In this document: one piece after another, positions 1-7,547 of the stretch
Numbering within the stretch: the stretch's first letter is position 1
How the letters are laid out: every line of letters begins with the position of its first letter
Source of the DNA: JAWLCA01 sp050485905
GTDB taxonomy: Bacteria; Pseudomonadota; Alphaproteobacteria; Rhodobacterales; Rhodobacteraceae
Direction: 5' to 3'
Assembly (NCBI GenBank): GCA_050485905.1
Contig: JBJHCH010000061.1
Span: 1-21,355 of the forward strand
DNA length: 21,355 nucleotides
Translations under genes and position numbers: made by a program
The notes under the pieces: model-generated
What the model was told of the DNA's origin: nothing
What the model saw: the letters and a program-made list of their open reading frames with translations, nothing else
The model's database searches: none

Positions 1-542
1 CGCCGGTCGCGGTCAGCTGGATGATCGGCAAGTCGATGCTGGAGATTCGCTTCGGCCCGGTGGCCCGCTTCCTGCGCTGGCTGGGGGTCGAGAACATCAC
101 CTTCTTCGGCACGCCCGAATGGGCGCGCTTCTGGATCATGGCGATGGACGCGTGGACGTTCATTCCCTTCATGATGATCATGCTTCTGGCGGGGCTGCAG
201 GCGATCCCGAGGGAGCTGAACGAGGCGGCCGAGGTGGACGGCGCCACAGGCTGGCGGCGGTTCTGGGAGGTTACCTTTCCGCTCATGCTGCCGGTGTCGA
301 TCACCGCAATCCTGATCCGGATCATCTTCAAGCTGAAGCTGGCCGACATCATCATCAACATCACGGCCGGCGGTCCAGGCGGGGCGACCGACAGCGTGAC
401 CAGCTTCATATTCCGCGAATACCGCGACCGTTCGAATGTGGGCTATGGCACGCTGCTGGCGATCTTCTACCTGCTGCTCATCGTGATCGCGATGACGATC
501 CTGATGAAGCTGGCCGACCGCTGGATGAAGCCGAGATACTGA
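1..542 (+). CDS. Carbohydrate ABC transporter permease, MalF/UgpA type (5' partial)
   Basis: This is the C-terminal part of an inner-membrane permease of the binding-protein-dependent sugar ABC family. The frame is open to the left edge (first full codon at base 3), so the N-terminus lies outside the window. The EAA loop that docks on the ATPase is clear at about bases 222-293 (NEAAEVDGATGWRRFWEVTF followed by PLMLP). Hydrophobic segments lie before and after it, and the protein ends in WMKPRY, as many MalF-type permeases do. The TGA is one base before the ATG of the second permease, so the two are translationally coupled and should form a heterodimer. The binding protein and usually the first part of this gene lie upstream; the ATPase is not in view. 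The family is certain. The substrate is not readable from the sequence, but the neighbours point to a sugar. Confidence 0.93.
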   Translation, partial: PVAVSWMIGKSMLEIRFGPVARFLRWLGVENITFFGTPEWARFWIMAMDAWTFIPFMMIMLLAGLQAIPRELNEAAEVDGATGWRRFWEVTFPLMLPVSITAILIRIIFKLKLADIIINITAGGPGGATDSVTSFIFREYRDRSNVGYGTLLAIFYLLLIVIAMTILMKLADRWMKPRY

Positions 543-543
543 G

Positions 544-1461
544 ATGTCAGAGCAAATCTTCCGTGACAGCGATGTCGACCGTTCCTTCCGCCCCAGCTGG
601 CGGCTAAGTCGCGTCGCCGTGTACCTCGTTCTGGTTCTCTGGGCCTTCGTCTGCCTGTTTCCGATCTACTGGACGCTGACAACTTCGTTCAAGGCCGCGC
701 CCAACGTCATGCAGGGCAACCTGATCCCCTGGGTGGATTTCGAACCGCAATGGCTGGGCCTGCGCTCGCTGGGTCTGTCGCCCGAGACGATCTTTGCGGA
801 ATCGACGGTGCGGGCAGAGTTCATGAAGCGGTTCTGGAATTCGACCATCGTCTCGCTGTCGGCATCGACCCTGGCGGTCCTGCTGGGTAGCTGCGCGGCC
901 TATGGCCTGTCACGCTTCAACTATCGCCTCGGCTTCCTCAGGAATGGCGACATCTCGTTCTTCTTCCTGTCGCAACTGATCCTGCCGCCCGTCGTGCTCG
1001 CTCTGCCGTTTCTGGTTCTCTACAAGGAACTCGCACTTCTCGACACGCGGATCGGCCTGATCCTGCTCTATACGCTGACTGTCCTGCCCATCGTGATCTG
1101 GATCATGCGCGACCAGTTCGCCTCTATCCCCAGCGAACTGGAAGAGGCGGCAATGGTGGACGGGTTGTCGAACTGGGGGGCATTCCTGACGATCATCCTG
1201 CCGATCGCGCTGCCCGGCATGGTCGCGGCCTTCATCCTGAGCCTCGTTCTGACGTGGAACGAGTATTTCTTTGCCGCGCTTCTAACCTCGACCAACGCCA
1301 ATACCCTTCCGGTCATGGTGGCAAGTCAGACGGGCTCTCAGGGCATTTCCTGGTGGTCGATGGCTGCGTTGTCGTCGGCGGCGATCCTGCCGCTCATCAT
1401 CGTGGCGATCCTGCTGGAGAAATACATCATCAAGGGCATGTCGGCAGGTGCGGTGAAGTAG
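544..1461 (+). CDS. Carbohydrate ABC transporter permease, MalG/UgpE type
   Basis: This 305-residue inner-membrane permease is the second half of the sugar importer. Six hydrophobic segments are visible: about 25-47, 98-120, 137-160, 167-188, 221-242 and 274-292. The EAA motif (EEAAMVDGLSNWGAF) at residues 200-214 is followed by LTIILPIALPG, the coupling helix that contacts the ATPase. Length and the C-terminal KGMSAGAVK are typical of MalG-type permeases. The ATG lies one base after the stop of the upstream permease. The gene ends five bases from the convergent creatininase gene, with no recognisable rho-independent terminator between them. No ATPase follows, so the ATPase is probably encoded left of the window or elsewhere. 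Confidence 0.95.
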   Translation: MSEQIFRDSDVDRSFRPSWRLSRVAVYLVLVLWAFVCLFPIYWTLTTSFKAAPNVMQGNLIPWVDFEPQWLGLRSLGLSPETIFAESTVRAEFMKRFWNSTIVSLSASTLAVLLGSCAAYGLSRFNYRLGFLRNGDISFFFLSQLILPPVVLALPFLVLYKELALLDTRIGLILLYTLTVLPIVIWIMRDQFASIPSELEEAAMVDGLSNWGAFLTIILPIALPGMVAAFILSLVLTWNEYFFAALLTSTNANTLPVMVASQTGSQGISWWSMAALSSAAILPLIIVAILLEKYIIKGMSAGAVK

Positions 1462-1466
1462 CCGCT

Positions 1467-2210
1467 TCAGAGGCCGAGCACCTGCCGGACATGTGCCAGG
1501 ATCAGGTCCACGCCCCGCTCGCCAAGCTCCGCCGTCGCCTCTGCGGCACTGTCGGTGTACCACGCCCGGTTCTCGGCCAGACGATCCATCTCCACCACCT
1601 CGGGGGCGAGCGCCAGCATGAGCGATGTCTCCCCCACCCCGGCGTGATCGAACGGATAGGCCGCCGTGACTGCCTGTGACATCAGGGGATGCACCTTGAT
1701 CCAGTTGAATGGATCGCTCCCGGCGTCGTGCTGCGCGTAATAGTCCCGCATCTCGGCCCGGCCCCACCAGCCCTCGCCCCGCTCGCGTTCCAGAAAGCGA
1801 AACGCCGCCTGCCGTCCAGCAAAGCGAAAGGCGAGGTCGGTCGGCATCCCTGCCACGAAGTTCTCGGTCTGGTGGTGGACGATCCCATGGATATTGCGAA
1901 AGCCGATCCTCAACAGACCCAGGAACATCTGTTCGGCAAATGGTGCGATGCTCGCGGCATCCACATGCAGCGTCCCGGTGCCCTCCGGCCCCTCGACCGC
2001 ATAGCTCGCCGCGCCATAGGCAAAGGGTGGCAGGATAACGATTTCGGCCTCGCGCTCCAGCCGGTCCAGCACCCGCGTTACGGCAAGCAGGTCCATGCCG
2101 ACGCCCATATGCTCGCCGTGGTATTCCACAACGCCGATGGGCAGGACAACGGGCAGGTTCCGCGCGATGGCGTCGCGGATTTGATGGGGGCGCATCAACT
2201 CAAGTCGCAT
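1467..2210 (-). CDS. Creatininase-family metal-dependent amidohydrolase
   Basis: This 247-residue cytoplasmic protein belongs to the creatininase family, whose members hydrolyse cyclic or linear amide bonds using two metal ions. The N-terminal metal motif is visible as PIGVVEYHGEHMGVGMD at residues 24-40. E29, H31 and D40 match the family spacing of creatininase Glu34, His36 and Asp45. The C-terminal motif DHAGVGETSLMLALAPE is at 188-204. The middle motif reads HHQTEN (112-117) where creatininase has N-G-H-Y-E-N. The aligned His ligand is therefore Gln114, although His112 or His113 could replace it. The start at 2210 is four bases from the stop of the SIS gene, which indicates coupling; the longer open frame upstream lies inside the SIS gene. 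This is the last gene of the leftward sugar operon. The reaction is unknown; deacylation or ring opening of an aminated sugar derivative is only a guess. Confidence 0.88.
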   Translation of the reverse strand: MRLELMRPHQIRDAIARNLPVVLPIGVVEYHGEHMGVGMDLLAVTRVLDRLEREAEIVILPPFAYGAASYAVEGPEGTGTLHVDAASIAPFAEQMFLGLLRIGFRNIHGIVHHQTENFVAGMPTDLAFRFAGRQAAFRFLERERGEGWWGRAEMRDYYAQHDAGSDPFNWIKVHPLMSQAVTAAYPFDHAGVGETSLMLALAPEVVEMDRLAENRAWYTDSAAEATAELGERGVDLILAHVRQVLGL

Positions 2211-2214
2211 CGGA

Positions 2215-2769
2215 TCATTCCAGGTTGGTGTGGCGTGCCCGCATATCCTCGGGACTGACACCAAGCAGATCGCGCAGCCGCAGCACCATGACCTCGAACA
2301 GCACGAACAACGCGCCCTCGTAGACGGAGCCCATCGGCAGGACCGATGTGACGGCGGGGCCGGTGTCACGCGCCATGGTCTGCGCCGGAACCACAAGCAC
2401 CTGCGTTGCCAGTTCGGCCGAGGGCGTCTCCGGCTCGGCGGTCAGGAACAGGATGTCGGCGCCCGCCTCGCGCCCGACGCGCATCAGCGCGGTGACGGTC
2501 GACAGCTCCCCCGGCCCGGCCGAGACGAGGAGCAGATCGCCCCTGCCAACCGGCGGCGCCGCCATGTCGCCCTGCATGGCGACCTGCTTGCCCAGATGAT
2601 GCAGCCGCATGGCGAAGCCGCGCAATTGCAGCCCCTCGCGCCCGCAGCCGTACAGCACGATCCGTCGCGCCCCGGCGATGACCGCACAGGCAGCCTCGAT
2701 CTCATCCGGTGCGATGCGGCCGGCGACGTCAGCGAGTTCCGACAGGGCCGCGTCAAACATGCTGGACAT
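2215..2769 (-). CDS. SIS-domain sugar-phosphate isomerase, 6-phospho-3-hexuloisomerase-like
   Basis: This 184-residue protein is a single SIS (sugar isomerase) domain. Its layout matches 6-phospho-3-hexuloisomerase (HxlB/PHI): Rossmann-like YGCGREGLQLRGFAMRLHHLG at about 40-60 (the phosphosugar site), SAGPGELSTV at 83-92, SVLPMGSVYEGALFVLFE at 142-159, and the terminal MRARHTNLE, which closely resembles the PHI end. Length also fits PHI. PHI normally interconverts fructose 6-phosphate and 3-hexulose 6-phosphate, paired with hexulose-phosphate synthase; no such partner gene is in the window. Two ATGs at 2769 and 2760 are possible starts with no strong Shine-Dalgarno, and I use the first. It follows the FGGY kinase by 77 bases and precedes the creatininase by 4. 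It probably isomerises the kinase product, which is an inference. Confidence 0.88.
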   Translation of the reverse strand: MSSMFDAALSELADVAGRIAPDEIEAACAVIAGARRIVLYGCGREGLQLRGFAMRLHHLGKQVAMQGDMAAPPVGRGDLLLVSAGPGELSTVTALMRVGREAGADILFLTAEPETPSAELATQVLVVPAQTMARDTGPAVTSVLPMGSVYEGALFVLFEVMVLRLRDLLGVSPEDMRARHTNLE

Positions 2770-2846
2770 TCCATTGGCCTTTGGTTGTTCGTCTAGTTGG
2801 GGACTGGCCGCGTTGCTTGGCGCGGGCTTTATCCGCTGCCCTCACG

Positions 2847-4331
2847 TCAGCCGAGTTCACGGGCGATATCCTTCGTCTGGTCGTAAAGCCGCCGGAACAA
2901 TGCGTATTGTGCACGGTGCGCGCCCGTTCCCTTTGCCTCGACCCGGCATGCGACGGGGTTCCAACGCGATATGTCGCCCGGTTCGGCCGCCCCGACCGCA
3001 AGTGCGGCCAGAAAGGCGTCACCGTAGCTGGCGCCCAGGGTCTTCTCGCTCACGATCTGGGGCACATCTCCAAAGTCAGAGGTGGACTGAAGCCAGACCC
3101 GGTTCTTCGTGCCCCCACCGACCGCGAGAACCCGCGTGGGCGCCTGCCCGACCTCCCGATAGGTTTCGATCACATGGGCGGTCCCCATCGCGATCCCTTC
3201 CAGCAGCGCGCGGTAGATGTCCCCCCGCGTATGCGTCAGGTTCAGCCCGTAGATCGCGCCCTTGGCGTGGGTGTCGTGGATTGGTGTCCGCTCACCCGAG
3301 AAGTAGGGCAGCATCAGCAGCCCGTTGGCGCCGGGGGGTGCGGCTTCGGCTTCCTCTGCCAGCCGCGCAAACGCCTCCTCTGCGGGCAGGTCGCGGCCCA
3401 TCTGGTCCCGGAACCAGTGCGTCAGCGTGCCAGAGGTCGCAAGACCCGCCATTGACGCGTGCTGTCCGGGAAAGAGCCAGGGCGCATACCACAGCCGCGC
3501 GTCGCGCACCCGCTCGGCCGTCACCTGAATGATGAAGATGGTAGAGCCATACATCATCATCATGTCGCCGGGCGCCGAAACGCCCACGCTCACCGCCTCG
3601 GCACCGGCGTCGATGGTGCCGCAGGTGACGGGGGTGCCCTCTGCCAGCCCCGTCTCGGCGGCGGCCGCCGCCGTGACCCGCCCGGCGATCTCTGTCGACC
3701 ACATCAGCCGGGGCAGCCGATCCGGCCCGACCGTGTCGTCAAGCTCGGTCGTCCAGTCGCGCCGATTGACATCGTAAAGCGGCGAGAAGTTCGCGGCGGT
3801 GTAATGGTCGATCACCCGCTCGCCCGTCAGCCGCATGACGATGTAGCTTGTCGATGTCAGGATCGTCGCGGCGCTAGCGAATATCTCTGGCCGATTTCGC
3901 TTCAGCCACAGGATCTTCGGCCCGACGGATTGCGAGGTCAGCGCATTGCCGCACCGGTCAAGGATACGCTCCGCACCGATCCCCGCCGTCAGGTCCTCGA
4001 TCTCCTGCGCGGCGCGTGTATCGACACCGTAAAGCACCCCGTTCATCAGCGCCTGCCCATCGGCATCCACCGGCAGCATGCAGGGGCCGATGGCGCTTGC
4101 CGCGACGCAGGCGATATCCTCGGGCTTCACGCCCGGCGTGGCCAGGATCGCCCTGGTGATCCGCACGAAATCGCCCCACCAGTCCTCGTCCGGGCGGTGC
4201 TCGGCCCAACCCGGCTGCGGCACCAGCATCCGGTGCGGATGGCGGGCCTCGGCCAGAATCCGCCCCGCGCCGTCCACCAGAACGCCCTTGGACTCAAAGG
4301 TTCCGATATCGATGCCCAGCGTGCAGGTCAT
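2847..4331 (-). CDS. FGGY-family carbohydrate kinase, xylulokinase-like
   Basis: This 494-residue cytoplasmic sugar kinase transfers ATP phosphate to a sugar or polyol. The N-terminal phosphate-binding signature GIDIGTFESKGVLVD is at residues 6-20. CGTIDAGAEAVSVGV is at 238-251, with D241 the probable catalytic base. The second FGGY half follows, with MYGST (260-264), PYFSGERTP (342-350) and the adenosine-site VGGGTKNRVWLQ (404-415). Length is normal for xylulokinase/gluconokinase relatives. The ATG at 4331 overlaps the upstream M42 stop as ATGA. The open frame extends much further upstream, but that part lies in the M42 gene and is a shadow. An ABC importer delivers unphosphorylated sugar, so a kinase is the expected first catabolic step. 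The exact sugar cannot be told from the sequence. Confidence 0.94.
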   Translation of the reverse strand: MTCTLGIDIGTFESKGVLVDGAGRILAEARHPHRMLVPQPGWAEHRPDEDWWGDFVRITRAILATPGVKPEDIACVAASAIGPCMLPVDADGQALMNGVLYGVDTRAAQEIEDLTAGIGAERILDRCGNALTSQSVGPKILWLKRNRPEIFASAATILTSTSYIVMRLTGERVIDHYTAANFSPLYDVNRRDWTTELDDTVGPDRLPRLMWSTEIAGRVTAAAAAETGLAEGTPVTCGTIDAGAEAVSVGVSAPGDMMMMYGSTIFIIQVTAERVRDARLWYAPWLFPGQHASMAGLATSGTLTHWFRDQMGRDLPAEEAFARLAEEAEAAPPGANGLLMLPYFSGERTPIHDTHAKGAIYGLNLTHTRGDIYRALLEGIAMGTAHVIETYREVGQAPTRVLAVGGGTKNRVWLQSTSDFGDVPQIVSEKTLGASYGDAFLAALAVGAAEPGDISRWNPVACRVEAKGTGAHRAQYALFRRLYDQTKDIARELG

Positions 4332-5425
4332 GGCGCGTCCCGCGACAGTTCGAACTCCGGCCCGATCCGGGCCAGCGCCGTCAGCAGAAGCCGCGTCAGC
4401 CCCTCTAGGTCGTCCAGATCGCACATCTCCAGCGCCGAATGGGTGTAGCGGCAGGGAAAGCCCACGTCGATCGACGCCACGCCCTCGCCCAGAAGCTGGA
4501 CATAGGACAGGTCGGTCAGAACGCCGACCTGCGCACTCCGCTGCAAGGTCAGCCCCTCGGCCCCGGCCGCCTGCTGCATCAGCCGCACCATTGCAGGATG
4601 CGGGATCACGCCATTCAGGGTGCCGCGCCCATGGAAGGAATAAAGCGAGATGCCCGGCCCGCCGCCAAGAACCATCTCGCCCCGGTCCGCCATGTCCGGC
4701 GTATCGCAGGCGAGCATCAGGTCGATCTGGATGGCGATATCGGGCTTCAGGTTCTGCGCCGCCACCACCGCACCGCGCAGGTTGAACTCCTCCTGCACGG
4801 AAAACACCAGATGCACGGTCGGCCCGCCGGCGCGGTTCTGCAGCGCCCGCGCGATCTCCACCAGAACCGCGCAGCCTGCCCGGTCGTCCACGCTCGTCCC
4901 CGCGACCCGCCCCTCCGCCAGTTCGATGGCGTTCGGCCGATAGACCACCGGCGTGCCGATCGTGACGCCCGCCGCCTCGACCGCGGCCTTCGATCCGTGG
5001 CCGGTGTCGATATGCAGTTCGGGTGCCGTCAGCACGACGTATTTCTCGGCCGGGGGCGTGGCATGGTGGCTCTTGTTGCCGATGACTCCCGGCACGTCGC
5101 GCCCTTCGCCGACGCAAAGGCTCACCGCCTGACTGGCCAGCGCCCGTTCCGGCACGCCGCCCATGCGCTCGACCCGGACCATGCCATCGGCCTCGATCTT
5201 GCGGACGACAAAGCCGAGCTGATCCATATGGGTGAACACCATCACGGATGGCGCATCGGCATCCCCGGCAAAGGTGGCGATCAGGTTGCCCAGCCGGTCA
5301 GAGCGGCTCTCGATGCCCTCGGCCGCCAGCAGCCCGGCAATATGCCGCCGCACCCGGTCCTCATGCCCCGAAAGCCCCGGTATCAGCATCAGATCCACAA
5401 GATCGCGTTTCAGCCGCTCTCTCAT
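4328..5425 (-). CDS. M42-family metallo-aminopeptidase / glycanase-like protein
   Basis: This 365-residue protein belongs to peptidase family M42, which includes TET aminopeptidases, FrvX and E. coli SgcX. A full two-metal set is visible: H66 and D68 in FTHMDQLGF, D180 in GTSVDDRAG (bridging metal ligand), E212 and E213 in SVQEEFNLRG (general base and ligand), D235 in QIDLMLACDTPD, and H329 in CRYTHS. It should therefore be catalytically competent. M42 proteins usually form large oligomers. Some members in sugar operons are called endoglucanases on weak grounds. Its start overlaps the btpA stop, and its stop overlaps the kinase start (both ATGA), so these three are tightly coupled. Location inside a sugar operon suggests it trims a peptide or amide from an imported glycoconjugate, or acts on the sugar itself; this is inference. 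Confidence 0.9.
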   Translation of the reverse strand: MRERLKRDLVDLMLIPGLSGHEDRVRRHIAGLLAAEGIESRSDRLGNLIATFAGDADAPSVMVFTHMDQLGFVVRKIEADGMVRVERMGGVPERALASQAVSLCVGEGRDVPGVIGNKSHHATPPAEKYVVLTAPELHIDTGHGSKAAVEAAGVTIGTPVVYRPNAIELAEGRVAGTSVDDRAGCAVLVEIARALQNRAGGPTVHLVFSVQEEFNLRGAVVAAQNLKPDIAIQIDLMLACDTPDMADRGEMVLGGGPGISLYSFHGRGTLNGVIPHPAMVRLMQQAAGAEGLTLQRSAQVGVLTDLSYVQLLGEGVASIDVGFPCRYTHSALEMCDLDDLEGLTRLLLTALARIGPEFELSRDAP

Positions 5426-6234
5426 GCGCCCCCCCGCGCCGCGCGCACGCGCGCCATGAAATCCCTCGCCCGCTCGGCATCGACGGCGTTCCAAGTGTCC
5501 CCGCCCGCCTTTAGTGCCGACCCGACAACGCAACCGTCTGCAATGCGAAACACCTCGTCGACAGTCGCATGCTTGACCCCGGTATTCGCCAGAACCGGAA
5601 CATCGGGCAGCACCGCCTTCACCGCCTCCAGATCGGCCATCTTCGCCGCCTCGCCGGTGATCTGGCCGGAAACCAGCACCGCGTCGGGGATCGAGGAAAA
5701 CACCGCGCTCCGCGCCCGATCGGGCAGCGGCCGCCGGTCAAGGCTATCTGCGAACTCCGCCGACACGTTGTAAAGCATCACCAGATCGTCCCGCCCCAGC
5801 CGGTCGCGGTAGCGCATGGCCTTGCCGGCATCGGGCGTCCACGGCCCCATGTCCGACGCATAGGTTCCGGTGAATATCTCGCGCACAAAGGCCGCACCCG
5901 TCGCGGCCGCAAGCGCGATAGTCGACAGTGCATCCCACAGGACGTTCACGCCGAACGGCACCGTGATCTCGTCCTTCAGCCGCCCGATCACATAGGCCAT
6001 GGTAGCGGTGGACGCCCTGTCCACGTCGAACTCATAGGGCCGGTCGTTCTCGTTTCCGAACATCACCGCGTCGAAGCCCGCCGCCTGCAGCGCCCGAAGA
6101 TCGGCGCGCGCCGCCTCCACCAGCCCCTCAAGCCCCGCTTTCGCATCATGCAACGGGGCGCCCGGCAGCGCGCCCAGGTGCACCATGGCGATTGCGGGCT
6201 TCGCCGTTCCGAAGACCTTTGTGAACCTTTGCAT
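5422..6234 (-). CDS. BtpA/SgcQ-family TIM-barrel protein
   Basis: This 270-residue protein is recognisable as BtpA/SgcQ family by its N-terminal AIAMVHLGALPGAP (residues 14-27) and the C-terminal run VSGQITGEAAKMADLEAVK, VPVLANTGVKHATVDEVF, ADGCVVGSALKAGG. These are phosphate-binding loops of a TIM barrel related to phosphoribosylanthranilate isomerase-type folds. BtpA was named for photosystem I assembly in cyanobacteria, but SgcQ and many relatives sit in sugar operons, as here. The ATG at 6234 is preceded by an AGGGAGG Shine-Dalgarno about 11 bases away; the open frame extends 19 codons further without an RBS. It is the first gene of the leftward operon. A role as an aldolase, epimerase or isomerase for a phosphosugar is likely from the fold, but the reaction is not established. 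Confidence 0.9.
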   Translation of the reverse strand: MQRFTKVFGTAKPAIAMVHLGALPGAPLHDAKAGLEGLVEAARADLRALQAAGFDAVMFGNENDRPYEFDVDRASTATMAYVIGRLKDEITVPFGVNVLWDALSTIALAAATGAAFVREIFTGTYASDMGPWTPDAGKAMRYRDRLGRDDLVMLYNVSAEFADSLDRRPLPDRARSAVFSSIPDAVLVSGQITGEAAKMADLEAVKAVLPDVPVLANTGVKHATVDEVFRIADGCVVGSALKAGGDTWNAVDAERARDFMARVRAARGGA

Positions 6235-6479
6235 GACGTCCCGACCCTCCCTTTCGCTCGGCACAGTAGCGTGGAAGAACACCGCCCCCAAGAGGCTTTC
6301 ATTCTAGCATGTCAGTTGGCGCGGCGGCTGTGGCGCATGCCTGCCGGCCAGACACTGCCAGCCCCCCGCGCGGTCCCGATCCCGCCGTCTGCTCTTGAAC
6401 CGGCCTTCCGCCCGGTCCAAAGTCGCGCCACGGGCGGTGGCGAGACGACTGCCTGTCACCCACAGGCGGAGGAGATGCC
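6235..6479. promoter_or_regulatory. Divergent intergenic region between the btpA-like operon and the TAXI-TRAP operon
   Basis: This 245-base non-coding stretch must hold both divergent promoters. On the minus strand a TAGAAT -10-like hexamer (plus-strand 6301-6306) lies about 67 bases before the btpA-like ATG, but no good -35 is seen. On the plus strand a 6-bp inverted repeat (GCCTGT 6451-6456, ACAGGC 6462-6467) abuts the GGAGGAG Shine-Dalgarno of the TRAP binding protein. It could be an operator or an RBS-proximal hairpin. No regulator gene is present nearby. Confidence 0.35.
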
Positions 6480-7445
6480 ATGTTCGACTTGACCCTGCGT
6501 GCCAGCGCAGTTGCCGGGGCTTTCGCGACGACGCTCGCGCTCACCGGGGCAACGGCCGAGGCCGAGACCCGCGTGACGCTGAAATCGGCGTCCTCGACCA
6601 GTTCCTACTACGTGATGATGGTGCAGCTCGGAGAGATGCTGCAGGCCCAGTCCGGCGGTGAAATCCTGCCGACGGTCGAGGAAAGCCAGGGCTCGGTGCA
6701 GAACGTGGCAGAGGCCGGGCGTCGCCCCGGCGCGTTTCTGTTCACCACGCCACCGAACCTGATCGCCAACGCGCTGGCCGGGCGCGAGCCGTTCGAGCAG
6801 GGCACCTATGACGGCATCCGCACCCTGTTCCCGATGCCCTTCATCACCATCCATCTGGTGGTCCGCGCCGACAGCGACATCAACGCCGTCGCCGATCTGG
6901 CCGGGCGCAGCTTCATATCCGGCGGCACCGGCACCTTCTGCCAGCAGCAGGTCGCCGCGATATTCGAGACGCTGGGCATCGCCGACAGCGTGACCGCGCC
7001 CGAAATGGAACTGTCCGGCGCGCCGGCGGCCCTGCGCAACAACCAGGTGGATGGCTATGCCACCTGCTCGTCGCATCCCACGCCACAGGTGCAGGAACTG
7101 GCCGCCACGCTTGACGTGCGCATCCTGTCCTTCACCGAGGAGGAGCAGGCGGCGATCATCGAAACCAACCCCGGCGCGGGCGCGGTCAGCATCGCCGGCG
7201 GCACCTATGCCGGGATCGCGGATGACATCGCCACCATGGCGGTCCCCGTGGGTGCCTATGCGACCAACATGGACGAGGCGACCGCCCTGGCGATTGTCAG
7301 CGCCTTCTGGGAACAGCGCGAGGAGATGGCGGCGACGAACCCCTGGTGGTCCGGCGTGACGCCCGAACTGGTGCCGCAACTGGGCGCGCCGCTGCATGAA
7401 GGCGTCGTTGCCTTTTATGCCGAGCGTGGCGTGGACATGCCCTGA
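6480..7445 (+). CDS. TAXI-family TRAP transporter solute-binding protein
   Basis: This 321-residue periplasmic binding protein feeds the TRAP permease encoded next. It has a signal peptide of about 28 residues with a hydrophobic core and probable cleavage after AEA, so the mature protein starts near ETRVTLKSAS. The TAXI fold (NMT1-like) is suggested by the early SSTSSYYVMMVQLGEML segment, VQNVAEAGRRPGAFLF, and DLAGRSFISGGTGTFC (about 137-153). PGAGAVSIAGGTYAGIADDI follows near 232-251, a layout usual for TAXI proteins. The start is set by GGAGGAG five bases upstream of ATG 6480. TRAP transporters use an ion gradient and import organic acids, amino acids and similar solutes. The ligand is not readable here, and no catabolic gene follows to hint at it. 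Confidence 0.88.
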   Translation: MFDLTLRASAVAGAFATTLALTGATAEAETRVTLKSASSTSSYYVMMVQLGEMLQAQSGGEILPTVEESQGSVQNVAEAGRRPGAFLFTTPPNLIANALAGREPFEQGTYDGIRTLFPMPFITIHLVVRADSDINAVADLAGRSFISGGTGTFCQQQVAAIFETLGIADSVTAPEMELSGAPAALRNNQVDGYATCSSHPTPQVQELAATLDVRILSFTEEEQAAIIETNPGAGAVSIAGGTYAGIADDIATMAVPVGAYATNMDEATALAIVSAFWEQREEMAATNPWWSGVTPELVPQLGAPLHEGVVAFYAERGVDMP

Positions 7446-7547
7446 GACCCCGCCGCGCGGGGGCCACATCCGGATGCGGGCGCACCGCCGCCTGCCCTCC
7501 GGGCTGCGCCCCCGCGCCGCATCTGATACCGCGAAAGGGAGTGATCG
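7446..7547 (+). promoter_or_regulatory. Intercistronic stem-loop between TRAP binding protein and permease
   Basis: The 102 bases between the two TRAP genes fold strongly on paper. A small hairpin pairs CCCCG (7448-7452) with CGGGG (7458-7462). A larger one pairs GATGC (7473-7477) with GCATC (7519-7523) and GGGCGCA (7478-7484) with TGCGCCC (7505-7511). Its apical stem GCCC/GGGC is at 7494-7504. A seven-base bulge (7512-7518) interrupts the 3' side. No U-tract follows, so it is unlikely to be a simple terminator. Such structures commonly stabilise the upstream message so that binding protein exceeds permease; that role is inferred. Confidence 0.45.

Noticed and set aside
1455..1470. A terminator between the convergent permease and creatininase genes
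   Set aside because: Only five bases separate the stops, and I see no stem followed by T's.
4332..5117. A 262-codon upstream extension of the FGGY kinase frame
   Set aside because: It lies wholly within the M42 gene and is low-complexity Arg/Gly-rich; the kinase motif begins right after the ATG at 4331.
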